Origin: Polyrhizophydium stewartii
Taxonomy: Eukaryota; Chytridiomycota; Chytridiomycetes; Rhizophydiales
Direction of reading: 5' to 3'
Length of the DNA stretch: 33,923 nucleotides
Assembly: GCA_027604665.1 (NCBI GenBank)
Contig: JADGIZ010000053.1
Coordinates: 1 to 33,923 of the forward strand
Shown here: one piece after another, positions 22,160 to 32,800 of the stretch
How positions within the stretch are numbered: position 1 is the stretch's first letter
How the letters are laid out: each line of letters opens with the position of its first letter
Translations under genes and position numbers: made by a program
Notes under the pieces: generated by a model
Told to the model about the DNA's origin: nothing
Database searches by the model: none
What the model saw: the letters and a program-made list of their open reading frames with translations, nothing else

Positions 22160-24085
22160 TCAGACGGGTTGGAACGCTGCCTGGCGCGGCTGGCTGTGAA
22201 AAGGCGATTGTGCCGCGGACGGCTCAGGCGTCGTGGCACTCTGGTTGTTCTGAGAGAACATCTGCGAGAAAGGCTGGCCCGAGTCGCCCAGGCGAAGCGA
22301 CGGCACCAGCCCGGCAAAGAATCCGGCGACGCCTCGGGTGCGCGAGCGGGTGCGCGAGCGTGAGCGTGAGCCGGAGCGCGACTCGGGTCGCGACTGGCGG
22401 CTGCCAAAGAAGGACGGGGTTGAGTGACGCTTGCGCGAGCGCGCTCCGGATCCAAAGATAGACGAGATACCAGTTCCGGCGGCAGACCCGGCAGCGACCG
22501 ACGACGTCGCGTCCATGTCATCCTCAAAGACCTCTGATCCGACGAAGCTGAAGCGGTGGCGCCTGCCGAGGGTCGAGCGCGACCGCGGACGACTTGCTCT
22601 TGAAGCCGGCCGCGAAACCGTGTGGTCGGATGCGGCGTCGTCGAAGTCGACCGAAGACGTCCGCGGCCTGAAGAAGGCCTTGATGCGCGCAAAGAGGCCA
22701 ACGGACTTGCGGCCGCGGCCAAGCGTGCGATCTCCCTCGCCGTCGGCCACAAGAGACTCGACGTTCTGGGAGAGCCGCGCATCCCACGCAATCGGCTCTG
22801 CTTCTGATCGAGCCGGTGTCTCGGACCGCGAAAACCTCGACATGGTCCGGCGATGGTCGGGGGTCAAATGCATAAACGCAACGTCGGGCGATCCCGGCGC
22901 GCTCATGTATCCGGCGTAGCTGCCAGACATTGAGCCGCCGAGCGCGCTGTGCGCCGTGTTCATGTTGATCTCGGACTGGCTGGTGATGATCGGCGCATGG
23001 GGGGTGCGCGGGGTCTGCGGCATGTACTGGCTCGAGGATGCGGCGCGCGTGGGCGTCTGCACCTGATGGGCGCCACGGGTGTACCCGGGAACCGGCGTCA
23101 TGACGTCGCGGTAGTCCACAGGCGCGCTGGCGGGGTCTGGATCGAGCGGCATATACGTAACGTGCTTGACGCCGTCGTTCAGACTCGAGAAGGCCTGGGT
23201 CAAGGCGCTCATCCAGCTACGACGCGCGGGGCGGGATAAAGGGGTCAGCCGATGGCTTCTACGAAGGGAGAACGTTTTTTCGCCGAGCCCACCGTTGGTA
23301 GTCGGTCGACGTGCTGGCGTAGAACTTGAACTCCTTGAAGGCCGTGACGATGGCGAAGGCGCACGGCGTCTGGAGCTCCGTCTCGTCGAGCAGGGCCTCG
23401 ATCTGCGAGAAATGGATGAAGGTGCGGACGCTCGTGCCGATGACGAGGAGAGGGTATCCTGCACCGCGGCGCACGCCGCACGCCGCGGGCAGCGAGCAGC
23501 GGGGCCAGAGACGGCCGGCGGCGGGTCAGCGTCGGACCGAGCAAATTTGTCTCGCGGTGGGGCATTTATGATGACGGCGGCGTCTGGGAGACGAGCCCGA
23601 GCAGCGGAGCCCCAGCGCGCCTCCCCCAGGTGGTGGCGGCGGCAGCCGGCCCGCGGACGGCACGCACCGGATATGGCCGACAGCGCAATGTGGCCGTAGA
23701 CGTCCATGTCCTGCTCAACCAGCTCCGACAGGTCCCCGACGGCGCTGTCTCCCGCGGCGGCGGCGGAGGCAGCGACGGCGGAGGCGGAGGCGGCGGAGGA
23801 CGAGCGCGAGGCGGAGGGCGCGGCGGAGGCCCCGTCGGCGGAGGAAACATGCGAGCGGTGCAGGGTGCTGGACGAGTGGGCGGCGCTCGCGGCCGACGAC
23901 AGCGGGGCCGCGCCGCCCGACCGCGAGGCGGCCTGCAGCGCAAGCTCGTCGTGCACGGCTTGGACGTCGGCCGTGGACACGGGCATGCACAGCACGACCT
24001 GGCGCCGCGACTTGACCGTCAGCTTGCGCTGCGTGAGCAGGCCGCTGAACATGGCGGCGCCCGAGGGTAGCGTGAGGAACTGCAT
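22160..24085 (-). CDS. PH-domain protein with Ser/Ala insert and long disordered Arg/Ser tail
   Basis: Three exons, 24085-23668, 23458-23293 and 23216-22160, give 546 aa. Introns are 209 and 76 nt. The start MQFLTLPSGAAMFSGLLTQRK resembles the first strands of a pleckstrin-homology fold. An insert of some 80 residues of mostly Ser/Ala follows (about 50-120), then the later strands (GYPLLVIGTSVRTFIHFSQ, CAFAIVTAFKEFKFYASTST) and the C-terminal helix DYQRWMSALTQAF, whose Trp is the one invariant PH residue; the second intron splits the codon before this Trp. Residues about 210-546 are predicted disordered, with a repeated Arg/Ser tract (RSGSRSRSRTRSRTRG) and an FGSGARSRKRHSTPSFFG segment. PH folds usually bind phosphoinositides or proteins at membranes; the ligand here is unknown. 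The orthologue was not recognised. Confidence 0.75.
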   Translation of the reverse strand: MQFLTLPSGAAMFSGLLTQRKLTVKSRRQVVLCMPVSTADVQAVHDELALQAASRSGGAAPLSSAASAAHSSSTLHRSHVSSADGASAAPSASRSSSAASASAVAASAAAAGDSAVGDLSELVEQDMDVYGHIALSAISGACRPRAGCRRHHLGEARWGSAARARLPDAAVIINAPPRDKFARSDADPPPAVSGPAARCPRRAACAAVQDTLSSSSARASAPSSISRRSRPCSTRRSSRRRAPSPSSRPSRSSSSTPARRPTTNGGLGEKTFSLRRSHRLTPLSRPARRSWMSALTQAFSSLNDGVKHVTYMPLDPDPASAPVDYRDVMTPVPGYTRGAHQVQTPTRAASSSQYMPQTPRTPHAPIITSQSEINMNTAHSALGGSMSGSYAGYMSAPGSPDVAFMHLTPDHRRTMSRFSRSETPARSEAEPIAWDARLSQNVESLVADGEGDRTLGRGRKSVGLFARIKAFFRPRTSSVDFDDAASDHTVSRPASRASRPRSRSTLGRRHRFSFVGSEVFEDDMDATSSVAAGSAAGTGISSIFGSGARSRKRHSTPSFFGSRQSRPESRSGSRSRSRTRSRTRGVAGFFAGLVPSLRLGDSGQPFSQMFSQNNQSATTPEPSAAQSPFHSQPRQAAFQPV

Positions 24086-24456
24086 CTCTGCGGTTGCGGC
24101 GGCCGCTGCGCGATTGGGTTGGTGGGCTCTACGTGGGCGGGCGGGCGGCGGAGCCGTGCTTCTGCGCAAGGGGCCGGGTGTGCTCGGGCTGGGCGACGCA
24201 GCACGAGTTGCTTGAGCAACAGATCGCCGGTGTTGACCGCAACCTGAGGACGCCCGCGGCGGCGCTGCGGTGTGTCGCCGCCCGCATCCGCCGCCCGCAT
24301 CCGCCGCGCATCGCCGCCCGAGGCCCGTTCCGACGCTCGTCCAGATGCGATCACAGCGGGCATTTATTGACGATGCAAGGGCGACGGGGCCCGATCCGAC
24401 GAGCACAGACGCAGGGCGAGGAGCGCAGAGCCGGCAGCGGCGGCGGCGACAGCCGC
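24086..24456. other. 371-bp gap between the methyltransferase and PH-domain genes
   Basis: It holds the polyadenylation signal of the methyltransferase gene and, presumably, the promoter and 5' untranslated region of the PH-domain gene. The open frame upstream of the PH start is Arg/Pro-rich and looks non-coding. Confidence 0.5.
24363..24368 (-). terminator. Polyadenylation signal AATAAA for the Efm5-type methyltransferase gene
   Basis: TTTATT on the plus strand reads AATAAA on the minus strand, 89 nt downstream of the stop codon at 24457. Confidence 0.6.
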
Positions 24457-25179
24457 TCACTTGACCCGCCGCAACGCTTCAGACTCGTAGTTGATGTACG
24501 ATCGGAACTCGTTCTTGAGCCCATTCTGGTGCTCGGGAAGGAACGTCGTTTGGACGCATCCAAGCTCGGCGCAGACTTTGGGGCCCATGACCTGCCCGGT
24601 GCACACCAGGAACTTGCAGTCGGGCTTGCCGAGCCATCTCGCCGTCTGGGCCGTCTTGGTCCAGCACTCGTCACTCAGGAACGGCGGGTCGATGATCAGG
24701 AAGTCGAATGTGGCGCGCAGCGGGCGGCGCCCCTCCTGCTCGTCCAGGTCTGTGGGTGAGCTGTAGTCGTAAAAGACAAACTCGTTTCCGTAGACGTCGA
24801 AGCGGCGGTCAAACTCAAACACAAACAGCTCGCGGCCCTCGAGCAGCGAGGCCGGCGACGTGCGCTTGAGCGTGACGTATGCGGACGGCGACGACACGCA
24901 CCCGACGCGGCCGCCGGGCGGTGTGTGCCGCAGTGCCTCTGCAGCGAGCTTGTCGCGCGTCGAGTCCGAGTACCAGAACTGCGACAGCTGCCAGTCCTCC
25001 TTGAAGTCGACCATGTCGACCTTGCGCGCCAGCTCGGCGGCGGCGTCGGCCTCGCGGTGCGCGGCCTCCTTGAGGGCCTGGAACTTGGCCTCTGCGTCCG
25101 TCTTCTCTTTGATGAACTCTTGCAGCGCGGCGAGCGTCGATGCCGACAGCTGCAGGTCGTCGTCGTCCGGGTCTGCCAT
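24457..25179 (-). CDS. EFM5: Protein-lysine N-methyltransferase EFM5/EEF1AKMT1 (N6AMT2) family
   Basis: Seven-beta-strand SAM-dependent methyltransferase that, in yeast (Efm5) and human (EEF1AKMT1), methylates a lysine of translation elongation factor eEF1A in the cytosol. Single exon, 240 aa, close to the yeast length of 248. Residues 1-20 carry the family's acidic start and LSASTLAALQEF. The signature DWQLSQFWYSD is at 62-72, GGRVGCVSSPSAY at 89-101, FEFDRRFDVYGNEFVFYDY at about 121-139, and the catalytic DPPF at 164-167 followed by LSDECW. The end LKNEFRSYINY is typical. The start at 25179 gives the acidic N-terminus shared with relatives; the open frame extends further upstream but is Arg-rich and unconserved. 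It is divergent from the Swi3-like gene. Confidence 0.95.
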   Translation of the reverse strand: MADPDDDDLQLSASTLAALQEFIKEKTDAEAKFQALKEAAHREADAAAELARKVDMVDFKEDWQLSQFWYSDSTRDKLAAEALRHTPPGGRVGCVSSPSAYVTLKRTSPASLLEGRELFVFEFDRRFDVYGNEFVFYDYSSPTDLDEQEGRRPLRATFDFLIIDPPFLSDECWTKTAQTARWLGKPDCKFLVCTGQVMGPKVCAELGCVQTTFLPEHQNGLKNEFRSYINYESEALRRVK

Positions 25180-25691
25180 GGCCTTGGTCTGCTGCTGGGA
25201 CGTCGGCGGCCTTCGGAGCAGAAATCGACCCCGCGGTTCCTGAGGACGGCGCATCGTCTCGGCCTCGGGTCGGCCCCGCTGGCGGACGGGCCGCCCGGGT
25301 GTGCGGCCATGCGTGTGCTATCGCGTGGGCAAGCATGCACATTCAAGCCCGTGTGCGCATCGCATCTGTAAACCGGCCGTGCCGTGTCCGTGCGCATCGC
25401 TGCCCGGCCGGTTGCGCCGAGTGCGCAGTTCACCTCGCGATCACTGCAAGATGGAGGTGAGAAGCCGGACACCCGCGCCGCGCCGCGCGGCGGCAACCGC
25501 GGCGGCGGCACCTGCAGCGGCGCTCGAGAGGAACTCCCACCGATGTGCGTGGGCCTCTGCAGAGTCTCGCTCCGCTGCCGTCTCGCTGCGGTGCGGCGGC
25601 GCTGCTGGCGGCTCTGCCCACAGCCATGCTTGGGGAGCTGCGAGCTGACAGTCCGTGTGCGTCCTCCGCCAAGCAGCCGCCTGCCGCGGAC
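25180..25691. promoter_or_regulatory. Divergent promoter region, EFM5 / SWI3-like
   Basis: Start codons of two divergent genes are 271 or 512 bp apart, depending on the SWI3-like start. A possible first mini-exon of the SWI3-like gene (ATG GAG at 25451-25456, then GTGAGA) lies inside, with a CTGAC branch-type motif near 25645 and an AG at 25676. No TATA box was seen. Confidence 0.45.
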
Positions 25692-27738
25692 ATGGACGTG
25701 GACGCCGGCGCAGGCGCGCACGACCAGCAGCTCGCACACGGCGACGCCTCCGCCGCGAGCGTCACTGCCACGGTGGACGGCGAGTCGGCCGCCGCGGGCG
25801 TCGACGTGTCCGCCGCGGACAACGCGGGCGGCGAGGCCAACAACGACGAGGCCGGCGCCGAAGCGGAGCAGCACGTTGGCGGCGCCGGCAGGGCGTCGCG
25901 CACGACGCAGAACGGCATGGTCGTCACGTTCAAGACTCTCGAGACGGGCCCCGCCGCGGCGACCAAGATGCTTGCTCAGCAGGTGCAGGAAATCATCATT
26001 CCCAGCTACGCTGCGTGGTTCCAGTTTGGCGCCATCCACGACATCGAGCGCAAGGCGCTGCCCGAGTTCTTCAACAACAAGAACAAGAGCAAGACGCCGC
26101 AGGTCTACAAGGACTACCGCGACTTTATGATCAACACGTACCGCCTCAACCCGTCCGAGTACCTCACGGTGACGGCGTGCCGTCGCAACCTCGCCGGCGA
26201 CGTATGCGCCATCATCCGAGTCCACGCCGTGCTCGAGCAGTGGGGCCTGATTAACTACCAGGTGCGCTGCCGCATGCGCTTCGGCTCTCCGACGGGCGAT
26301 GTTGAAGGCGTCTGCTGACGAGCGTGCACGGCACCGGCGCGTGCAGGTTGACCCGGACACCCGCCCATCGGCAGTTGGTCCCGCTTTCACGGGCCACTTT
26401 CGGGTCACGGCAGATACGCCGCGAGGCCTGCAGCCGCTGTTCCCGAGCGTTTCGTCGACACGCATCGCCAACCCACACGCGCCACATGCCGGCGCGGCGC
26501 CGACCATCCGCCACACCTCGTCCCTCGCCACCGCTGCGCGAGCCGAGGCTGCGCGTATGTACCCACAAGTCTTCCAATCGCCGCTGGCCGCGGCCAAGAA
26601 CGTGTTTGAACCAGCAGCAGGCTCGTCCGCTGTCGACGCTGTGTCCGCCGCCAAGAAGCGCGCCGCGGACGACGTTGTGGGCGATCCCAAGAGGCCCAAG
26701 ATTGCGTGCACGACATGCGGCGTCGACTGCACGAGGACGCGATACCACTGCACAAAGTCGCCGTCGATTGACGTGTGCGTCACCTGCTATCTCGAGGGCC
26801 GCTTTCCCTCGTCGCTGTTTTCTGGCGACTTTCTCAAGCTCGAGGACCGCGCGACGCAGCACGCGAGCGACGCCTCGTGGACCGACCAGGAGATGCTGCT
26901 GCTGCTCGAGGGCATCGAGCTTTTTGACGACAACTGGGTCAAAATTGCGGAGCATGTTGGAACCCGCACGCGCGACCAGTGCGTGCTGCAGTTCCTGCAG
27001 ATGCCCATCCAGGACACGTTTCTGGAGCGCAAGGCCGAGTCGCTCGGCCCGCTGCAGTACGCGCGTGTTCCCTTCAGCGAGGCGGACAACCCGGTGCTCT
27101 CGCTGACGGCGTTTCTCGCGGCCGTGGTGCCGCCAAAGGTCGCCGCCGCTGCTGCGGAGAGTGCGATCCGCCAGCTTGACGGCGGTGCTGTCACGACCAC
27201 TGCGCAAAACGGTCATGCTGCGGTGGAGGCTGCTGCCGGCGCCGCTGCCGTTGCTGATGCACAGCAAGTCAAGGCCGATGCCCACACGAGCGATGCGACC
27301 CCTGCGAGCGCGCAGTCTGCTGCACTCGAGGCCGCCGGTGCTACTGCCCTTGGATCGGCTGCCGCCAAGGCCCATTCAATCGCGCAGATCGAGGAGCGCG
27401 AGATGCAAAGGGTGACGCGTGCCATCATCGAGAGCCAGCTCAAGAAGCTTGAGCTCAAGGTCCAGCACTTCAACGAACTCGAGGCGATTCTCGAACACGA
27501 GCGCAAGGAGCTTGAGCGCGAGCGCCAGAAGCTGTTCCTCGACCGGCTGGCGCTTCGCCGCGCGACGCTCCAGATGCGCGAGCTCGCGGCGCGCGAAGGT
27601 TCGTCGCTGGCCAACCTTGGCGCCGGCATGGGGCTGGTGTTGCAGGCCGTAGGCGAGGCCGCGCCAAGCGTCCACGACGAAGCTGCGCCGCCCGCGCTGG
27701 GCCCTAATCCCGCCGCGAGCCTGCTCCGACTGCAGTGA
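25692..27738 (+). CDS. SWI3/RSC8/SMARCC-type SWI/SNF-RSC chromatin-remodelling subunit
   Basis: Core scaffold subunit of SWI/SNF and RSC nucleosome remodellers, acting in the nucleus. Exons 25692-26261 and 26347-27738 give 653 aa. The intron is 85 nt. An upstream mini-exon 25451-25456 joined at 25677 would add seven residues (MEPPAAD) and is equally plausible. Order of domains: an acidic, Ala-rich N-terminus (1-70); SWIRM (about 95-200: [20 protein letters not shown], then [12 protein letters not shown] split exactly by the intron); a ZZ-type zinc finger (about 311-347: [15 protein letters not shown] and CVTC); SANT (about 366-417: [34 protein letters not shown]); and a SWIRM-associated coiled coil (about 534-604: [20 protein letters not shown]) used for dimerisation. 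Whether it serves SWI/SNF, RSC or both cannot be told from the sequence. Confidence 0.95.
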
Positions 27739-27850
27739 CGACCCTGATTGAAATCCAAAAATCTCTCGCACCATGCCCGCATGCCGTTCCCCATGCCATG
27801 CAACGTGTGACCTCGTGGCTTGCTGCGCTCGGCGCCGTCCCCTCGGCGAC

Positions 27851-28869
27851 ATGATCGCGAGTCTGGTGCTGCTCCTTGGGCTGCTGCTGCCGCACGTCGC
27901 CGCGACCACCGTGACGTACAGGCTTGCGCCGCACGAGCGCGCGTGCTTCTACACCGACGTCCGCGAACCCGGCGAGAAGGTCGCCTTCTACTTTGCGGTG
28001 AGTCGCTTGCCCGAGCTCCGGGTCAAGCAGGGGCTGCGCCGCACCCAACAGCCGCCCGAGAGCCGTGCAGCCGCTGCGGATAGGCGTGGGCGCGAGTGGG
28101 CAGCGTTGAGCCAAGCGTCGCTGCCCTCCCGCCTGCCCCCGCGGCCCTCGCCGGCCTCAGCATGCCACAGCGCCCGCCCACGCCTCCCACGATCGCGCAC
28201 CCCACCCCCGAATCTCGCCTTGTCCTCTTGCGAAGCACCTGCGGAGCCCCAGTGCTCGGCGGCCAACGAGCCTGCCGCACGCTGACACACGGCCTCATGC
28301 CGCTTGCGCGGCCGCTGCTGCTTCCGCGACCTCGCAAACAGGTCCAGTCCGGCGGCCAGTTCGACATTGACTATGAGGTCATTGACCCGCGCCAGGTCGT
28401 TGTGCTCAAGGGCACCAGCGAGCGCCAGGGAGACTATGTCCTGTCGGCAAAGCAGTCCGGGGAGTACACCCTGTGCTTCTCCAACGCCATGTCGACGTTT
28501 GCCGAAAAGACAATCGACTTTGACATCACTGCCGAGCACGAGACGCCCGAGTCCGGCAAGAAGTCGAAGCTCGCCGAGGCCGTCGGACCAACAGGCGGCT
28601 CGGGCGGCGACCGCAAGGACGAAGTCACCAAGATGATTGACAACCTCAACGACCGCACCAACAAGCTCCTGGGCTCGCTCAGCGTGCTCCAGCGCAACCA
28701 GCGCTACTTCCGCACCAAGGAGCACCGCAACATCTCGACTGTCAAGTCGACCGACAGCCGCATTTTCTGGTTCGCCGTCATCGAGAGCTGTGCCATCATT
28801 GCGCTGTCGGTCACCCAGGTCTTTGTGATCCAGACCTTCTTCTCCAAGAGTGTGCGCACCCGAGTTTAA
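27851..28869 (+). CDS. p24 (TMED/EMP24-GOLD) family cargo receptor, ERP-like
   Basis: Type I membrane protein of COPII/COPI vesicles cycling between ER and Golgi. Exons 27851-27997 and 28342-28869 give 224 aa. The 344-nt intron is the longest in the window. Signal peptide 1-18 (MIASLVLLLGLLLPHVAA) is followed by the GOLD domain, with Cys at 32 (ERACFYTD) and 94 (EYTLCFSN) positioned for the family disulfide. Splicing restores the YFA-VQSGG-QFDIDYEV block typical of the family. A coiled-coil neck (MIDNLNDRTNKLLGSLSVLQ) and the conserved RYFRTKEHRNISTVKSTDSR precede a membrane span (FAVIESCAIIALSVTQVFVI). The short cytosolic tail begins with FF (COPII signal) and ends SKSVRTRV. It lacks the C-terminal KK of COPI-binding members. 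The subfamily is probably Erp2/3/4-like, by the STVKST segment. It follows the SWI3-like gene by 112 bp. Confidence 0.93.
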
Positions 28870-29802
28870 GGTTGCGCAGCCGACCGCGCCTCGTCGCCCT
28901 CCTGTCGTGCCTCTTTCGCGTATCCTCCGCGCTGCATCCACAACCGCTTGCCAGGCGCGCTGGCCGTCGCCACCATGCCCAAGCTCGAGTTTTGTGCGCC
29001 TTCCAAAGCGCCTCGAGAAATGAACTGCGCCAGTGCCTGCCGACCACAAAGACCTTGCGATCTCGCTTGCCGCGATTTCCATCTCGGCCGCACACGCGCA
29101 ATCTGCAAGTGAGTTGTCGAGGCGCATCGCCCCTGGAGCCATGATGCGGGCCTGCGTTTGGTCAGTCTTGCGTGGTCTGGAAGCTGGTGCGCGCTTTGGG
29201 TCGTCCGCGGACGTTGAGTGCAGCGCATGGCCACGACCACCGCGCTTCTGCGCCAACTCGCGGCCGCCCGAGCATGTCGCAGCCGTGTTGGCGTTGCGCG
29301 ATGCCAAAACACGAGTGGGCACACGTCGTGCTGCGCATCTGGGTTGGCGGTGTTGCCGGACTGCGGCCATCCGCTGCGCTGCTCGCCGCCGACGAACGAT
29401 GCGCTGCACATGCGGCATCACACGAGGCACCATCGCGCGGTTGTCTGCCGCGCGCGACGCTCTCAAGCCGTAACGAGAGTCTGCCTCGAGACGCGACGAA
29501 GATGCGCGCTGTTGTTGGACTGGCGCCATGCGCGTCCATCCGCGTCAAGCATGCCCACAAACCCGCGAGCGCTTCCGATCTGACACACGGCACTCATGGC
29601 CTTTCGGGGGCTTCTCTGCCAACACACTCTTCCCCGCCTTGCTCTCGTGCGCATCGCGGCGCTCTGCTCGACTACCCCGCGCCTTTCACGGCCACTGCTG
29701 CCGCCGCCGTCACCGCCTTGGCAGAGCCAGACCAGAGTCCGAGCCAGCGAGCGAGCAGATTTCACCAGCAGGCCAAGGCGCACGTAACAACACGCCACGG
29801 CC
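28870..29802. other. 933-bp gene-free stretch upstream of the Ca2+-ATPase
   Basis: I see no gene, tRNA or repeat. Open frames on both strands lack recognisable motifs. It should contain the 3' untranslated region of the p24 gene and the promoter and leader of the Ca2+-ATPase gene. No polyadenylation hexamer or TATA box was identified. Confidence 0.5.
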
Positions 29803-32800
29803 ATGACAAACGACGGCCGTGCTACAGGCCACTCGCCCTACGGCCTCACGCCCGACGAGTTGTCGCGCATCTGCGACTTTGACCGGCGGACAGACCCGGC
29901 TCTTATCAAGGAGCTCAACGAGAGCCACGGCGGCGTTGCGGGCATTGCAAAGTCGCTCAAGACCGACATCATGTCGGGCATCCCCTTAAAGTCAAAGTAC
30001 CATGAGCTCCACAAGCCCTCTTCCAAGCAGAAGGGCTCCTCAGATGCGGCCGTTGCGGATCTGTCCGTCTTTGACGAAGATGCCCGTCGGGCCATCTTTG
30101 GCGAAAACATCATCCCGCCACCAAAGTCGGAGACAATTCTCGAGATTGTTTGGGGCACAATTGTCGAGGATCCGATTCTCAAGATTCTCATAGTCGGCGC
30201 CGTTGTTGTATTGTCGCTCGGCACGGCCATATGCCCGTCCAACGGCTGGATCGAGGGCATGGCCATTGTCGTCGCCGTCTTTATCGTGCTATCGGTAACT
30301 GCTGGAAACGATTGGTCCAAGGACCGCAAGTTTAAGAAGTTGCTGTTGCTGCAAACCGACAAGAAATGCCGCGTCATCCGCGGCGGTATGCGCAGCGAGA
30401 TCTCGTCGTGGGATATTCTCGTCGGCGACATTGTCGAGCTGGTTGTTGGCGACGAGCTTCCTGCCGACGGCCTGTTCATTTCGGGGAACCGATTGGTTGT
30501 TGATGAGTCCCCGCTTACGGGCGAGTCGATGCCATGCAAAAAGGACTCGTCGAGTCCATTCCTGTTTTCGGGCTGCCAAGGTGTGTGTGCGCCTTTGGGC
30601 AAGCGCTGTGCAGCGCCAGAGTACTTTGCAACCGACCGCCTGCGATGGACCACACGCTGACTTGCAGCACATTATTGCCTGTACCGAAAACCGCGCGCTG
30701 CCCTCAATCGTGAATGCTCTCCAACAAAACAGTCAGCGAGGGCATTGGGCTCATGGTAGTGCTCTCAGTCGGCGTGCGCTCGAGCGGCGGCAAGATTCAA
30801 GAGATCCTTAACGAAGCGCAGAACGAGGAAACGCCGCTGCAGGCGAAGCTCAAGGTTGTCGCCATATACATCGGCAAGATCGGCGTCGCTGCGGGTATCA
30901 TCACTTTCCTTGGGCTGGCGATCCGTTGGGCCGTTTCGCTCGTCAACAACTCGCCCGTGGCTCTCAGCTCCTGCTCGGACTCTGGCGCTTCCAACTCTGC
31001 AACAACAACAATTGCGCGGGTGCAGGCCATTGTCGAGGACTTTGTCGTTGCTATTACGATCATTGTCGTGGCCGTGCCCGAGGGCCTTCCCTTGGCCGTC
31101 ACCCTGGCCTTATCACTGTCGATGTTCAAAATGATGCGCGATAAGTGCTTTGTGCGGCACCTCGACGCATCCGAGACCATGGGGCAGGCGACAACCGTCT
31201 GCACCGACAAGACTGGCACGCTTACCTACAACAGGATGTCTGTCGTGCGAGTGCTCATCGGCGACCACATCTACAAAGGCGAGGGCTCGGGCGACAAGGA
31301 CTCGATCCCATTCTCGCCCAAGACGTTCAACGGCCCGCTCAAGGCCATCATCTGCGAGGGCATCAGCGTCAACTCCACGTGCTTCATCAAGAATGAGGAC
31401 CAGCTCGACGATGGCTCTGTGCAGCCTGCGTTCGTGGGCTCGGCGACCGAAGGCGCGCTACTCATGCTGGCGCGCAAGCTTGGTGTCAACTACCGCCAAG
31501 TGCGAGAGCGGATCCGCATCGTCGAGAATGGCGTGTGGTCGTTCTCGGCCGAGCGAAAACGCATGTCCACCCTGGTGCGCATTCCGGATCTCAACATCCA
31601 CCGCATCTACACCAAGGGTGCGTCGGAAATCATTCTGGGTCTCTGCACAAGTATCCTCGACACGTCGACCATGTCGCCGGTGCCGATCAAGCAGCACGAC
31701 ATTGCCTTGATCCAAAAGACGATCAAGGCTTGGGCGTCGGAGGGCCTGCGCACGTTTGCGCTTGCGTTCCGCGATGTCGAGGATGTGGAAGCGGCGAAGC
31801 AGGAGGAAGATCCTGAGCACGATCTTGTGTTTTTGGCGCTCATGGCGATCAAAGACCCCATTCGCAGAGAGATCCCCGCGGCCGTCAGTGAATGTCAGCG
31901 TGCGGGCTTGGTTATTCGCATGGTCACAGGCGACAACATCCTGACGGCCACCAAGATCGCCAAGGAGTGCAACATCTTCCATGGCGACGGCATTGCGCTT
32001 GAAGGTCCTGCATTCCGCGCGATGAGCGAAGAGGAGAGGATTGACATTCTCCCGAGACTGCAAGTAAGAGCAGGACTCGCCATTTTTAGCGATTGCGCTT
32101 TCAAAATGCTGACCTTTTGGCCACGTTATCGCTGCGTTGTCGGCACGTAAACAAGGTGCTCGCTCGCTGTTCGCCAAACGACAAGTACGAGCTTGTTTCG
32201 CTGCTTCGCGCACAAGGCGAGGTTGTCGCAGTTACCGGCGACGGCACAAACGACGCACCGGCGCTCAAGGAGGCCGATGTCGGGTTTTCGATGGGCATCT
32301 CGGGCACGCAGATTGCGCTCAACGCCTCGGATATTGTCCTTCTCGATGACAACTTTGCCTCCATCGTCCAGGCTATTCGTTGGGGTCGCAACGTGCTCAA
32401 CACGATTCGCAAGTTTCTACAGTTCCAGCTCGGCATCAATCTGGCAGCCATTATCATCACGTTTGTTGGCTCGATCGTGTTTGGCCAATCGCCATTCAGC
32501 ACGGTGCAGCTGCTCTGGGTCAACCTGATCATGGACTCGTTTGGTGCGCTTGCTCTCGCGTCGGACGACCCCGACGACGACATTCTCGACCAGCCCCCGC
32601 AGCGCCGCAACCACAGCATTGTTTCGCCGCTGATGGCCGAGTATATTGCGATCCAGACGGTGCTGCAGGTGGCCATCCTCGTGGTCGTCATGTTCAAAGT
32701 CGACGACTGGGTGTCCGCAGACACCAGCTTCCACGGCACGGAAGATCTGTCTGGCTCGCCGTCCAAGCGCGCGCGGACCATTGTGTTCACGACGTTCATT

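Noticed and set aside
24696..26783. A 695-codon minus-strand open frame across the EFM5 and SWI3-like genes
   Set aside because: It covers part of the confirmed methyltransferase in another frame and the antisense of the SWIRM and ZZ domains; no recognisable motif.
27988..29529. A 513-codon minus-strand open frame opposite the p24 gene
   Set aside because: Antisense to the GOLD and membrane-span exon; composition is random and no splice or domain evidence supports it.
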